Shown: in pieces, positions 61,216-64,000 of the stretch | Layout: each line of letters begins with the position of its first letter | How positions within the stretch are numbered: the stretch's first letter is position 1 | Assembly: GCA_028386065.3 (NCBI GenBank) | Contig: JAKUCV010003266.1 | Span: forward strand, 30,165-94,164 | DNA from: Turnera subulata | Taxonomy: Eukaryota > Streptophyta > Magnoliopsida > Malpighiales > Passifloraceae | Length of the DNA: 64,000 nucleotides | Direction: 5' to 3' | Program-made: the position numbers and the translations under genes | Notes under the pieces: model-generated | The model's input: only the letters and a program-made list of their open reading frames with translations | The model's database searches: none | What the model was told of the DNA's origin: nothing

Positions 61216-64000
61216 CTTTGAATCCGAAAAATGCCATCTGCCACCGATTTTGTCGCCATCACCCTCTTCTTCACAGACGCCGTTCCTTTCACAATACCCA
61301 CCATCAATGGCTTGAAATAGAAAACAGGCAGAATTGTTACTAGAGAAAGATTCTAGCTTGAAAAGCCAACTTCTGCAACCAGGAACTCTTAAAAAACTAG
61401 TTTCTTTAAGCTAGAATTCTTGGAAATCAATTTGCTAAAAACTAGCAAACTTAAAACTACATGATCAAGAAGGAAATGAGAGAGAAAACAAAGAGGGAAG
61501 TATCGATGTTGAGTTTAAACCATCTTGATGGATTATGGTTGAAGAAAAAAAAAGGGTTTAGATTTGGGATTGAGGGAGTTTGATTCTTGAGTTTGGAGTG
61601 CTAGTGTTTAGATCTTAATTTACATGAAAACATAAAACAAAAGAAAGGTAGCTACCCAGCTAGTAACCATGATGACACAGGAAATTCCATACACATATCG
61701 ATATTGGTCATCAACTGTGTCTAAACATATTGTTATTGTTTGATTAATCAATGCAACGATTTATGTTTCGAAAACAAAAAAGAATACCAAGCATATAATA
61801 ACATCGACCAATTGTGTATATCTTTATGAACTTTTCTAGTTCCCATTATGATTGACAAGTCCCTGTCAAGTATCAAGAAAAGAGCCAAACATCATAAGCC
61901 CTGGTTTGGAATCGTTTAGTCATCATTGTCTCGTTGAAACTCCAATTAAGTCCTTCCCATGATCATATGTTTTTTAGTTATGTACGTTACTCATATTGAG
62001 GACCAACATGAACAAGATTCTATGTCATGGTTCGTTTGATCATCAAATTAATGTCGCATGCCATTTTTGTCCCTGCAACCCATGATATAAAAAGGGTTGA
62101 AGCATTGGTGCAAAATGTAAATCCACCTCCCTTTGGGCAACCTGATCATTCCTCTCCATTATAAATCGAATGATGACGGATACCGCAGGAGTAGGCATCA
62201 ATCCCTTCCTTTTGTACTAACCGAGTAGCCAAAATAGGGAGAACAAAATGGGAAATACTCTATACACTTAGTAAGATGTCATCCTAACCCAATCCTATGC
62301 TTTATCTACCCTAATGCTTAGAATTTCCATTGTTATAGGACATCTATCTTTTAGACCTCACTCCTCCCTCCATCCATCCCGAAGGTTTTTTTTTTTTTTT
62401 CTCTTTTGTTTATTATAGTCACTAAGAAGATTTATTTCTTTACTTAAGAACTTATCATGTGCCCTTAAGTCAGAAGTTAGAAAAACCCTTATTATTATAT
62501 ACATAAGTCTTCCTTCTTTCTGGGTTATTAAACTTTATGGATCGGATGGAACATTTGCTTTTATGAAAACAGAAGAGAGAAAAAAAAAGAGAGGAAAGGT
62601 TGTGGGAAATTTATATTGGGAGATAGGGGAGGGAGCGGTTGAAGAGGACGCGCGAGAGAGCAGCGCATGTGGGAGACCTGCCCGTGATGTCTCAAAATAG
62701 TGCACGTTCACTTGCTTTCATTCTGACAACCTCCCTTCTCCCCGTACTGTGTGTGTATGTCTTTGTGGACGCAAAATTTTTAAATTAGATTCTGAAATCT
62801 TTCGTATGACCTTTTTTATTATTTTTTTCTCTTTTTTTTTTTGTTGTCTATGTTTCCGCCGGGCAATGCTTGTCTGCACTGGATTCCACGGATTCTTCGG
62901 TATATCCACCATCCGATTGCAGTGTGATCAGGTGACGAATGATGATGATGCCTTTTCTTGGGTATTTTCTTTTTTCACTTATTAAATGGAGCGAACACAT
63001 CATACGCAGAGGCCATTTTTATTATTAGTATTATTATGATGATGCTGATGATGGTGAAGTAGATCTATTTCAATTTTGGGGTCTGTCTGTGGGCCTTAGG
63101 GTCCAGGGGCAGTGGATACGTGTCCCTACATTCTACAGTTTGGTCTTTTTTTTCCTTCCTGTTTATTGCCTTTGTCCATGGGGAGCATCATTGCTTCCTT
63201 GCAGTTTTTCAGGGAGAAACTTGTAAATTCGATCCCTTTTATGACATGATAGTACAAGTCCCCCACTAGATTAGATTGAGTAGAGAGAGATAGAGATTCG
63301 TGTTTATTAAATATCCAACACTGTAGACTGTCTGCTCTACTTACTTACACTTACTACCATGCATGCTCTGGCTGAGTTTGAGAGAGCCAAGAGTGAGTAA
63401 AGGATGCCGCGGGTTCATCACAAGAAGCACAGAAAGAGTCATTAGAACTTAGAAGTTAACATTTCTTTTTTAGGATTGCGGGAAAAAATTGGACGTAAAT
63501 ATTTTGCATTTTGTTGTGCGATCACATCACATGTACTCTTTTGTTATATTATCATCAAAATAATTATACAATTAATGTAAATTAGAGTTTAAGAAATTTT
63601 AGTGGCTTACTACATCTTTCACCTTGGACCATCATAATGCGTTTCAGCCAGGTGCTGAGAATGAGCAGGCCCAACCCACTGACCGTCTGTGAACCTTCAA
63701 CAAAATTGGGTTGAGAAGCTGGATCAAGCACATTGGGCTACAGCCCTGAGGCAATAATGCACACTTTTTTAAAAAAAATCGGGGAAAATTCTCTGTTCCA
63801 CCAACACCAGAAGAAGAATATTTTAGCTCTACCCTTTTTGGTCTAAGAAAGGTAAAACATATAATAAACCTGCTATGACTCAAAACCACTAGGAAAAGAG
63901 AGAATATCTGCAGCATTTTGGAGATTGTTGTTACTGGGTCTTCTTCTTCTCTTCTTTTTTTTTTTTTTTTGGAGTTTTTAATCTTCGGTCAGGAAACAAC
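61216..64000. other. Intergenic DNA
   Basis: No gene is supported. There is a short GC-richer patch at 62,625-62,690 and several poly-T runs. The window ends in AT-rich sequence. Confidence 0.5.

Overview
This window is nuclear DNA of a flowering plant, probably a woody or otherwise repeat-rich eudicot. The evidence is multi-exon genes with AT-rich GT-AG introns, plant-specific protein families, and dense Ty1/copia and LTR-type retroelement remains, MITEs and a SINE. The species cannot be named from the sequence. Single unresolved bases (N) at 11911 and 26930 mark it as a draft assembly.

Layout: 1-1436 is the 3' end of a decayed Ty1/copia element. 1755-5917 (+) is a 13-exon gene for a saccharopine-dehydrogenase-like oxidoreductase (430 codons plus stop). 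About 6.63-14.64 kb is a long LTR-like repeat made of three successive minisatellites, split by a 4.7 kb solo LTR (9327-14067). 15708-22390 (-) is an 11-exon gene for a 1266-residue TPR plus DnaJ protein. 24803-28304 is a second solo LTR. 30434-32061 (+) is a two-exon GH17 beta-1,3-glucanase. 32598-32855 (-) is a small coiled-coil ORF. 37835-41367 (-) is a seven-exon CCCH zinc finger plus RRM protein (682 residues). 42836-45213 is a third solo LTR. 45634-49680 is a complete but decayed copia-type element with both LTRs and its target duplication, carrying a Stowaway MITE and a further LTR-like fragment. 52336-55113 is a fourth solo LTR. From there to 64000 there are MITEs, a SINE with a perfect 12-bp target duplication and G-rich tracts, but no gene I can support.

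The exon models of the three long genes were rebuilt by hand. Every junction is GT-AG and each model keeps one reading frame from ATG to stop, so they should be close to the real coding sequences. The genes are unrelated housekeeping or defence functions: a plastid-type oxidoreductase, an HSP70 co-chaperone-like protein, a cell-wall glucanase and an RNA-binding protein. They show no sign of acting together. I found no new multi-gene system. The least ordinary material is the set of four solo LTRs with near-palindromic ends, and the nested minisatellite LTR.
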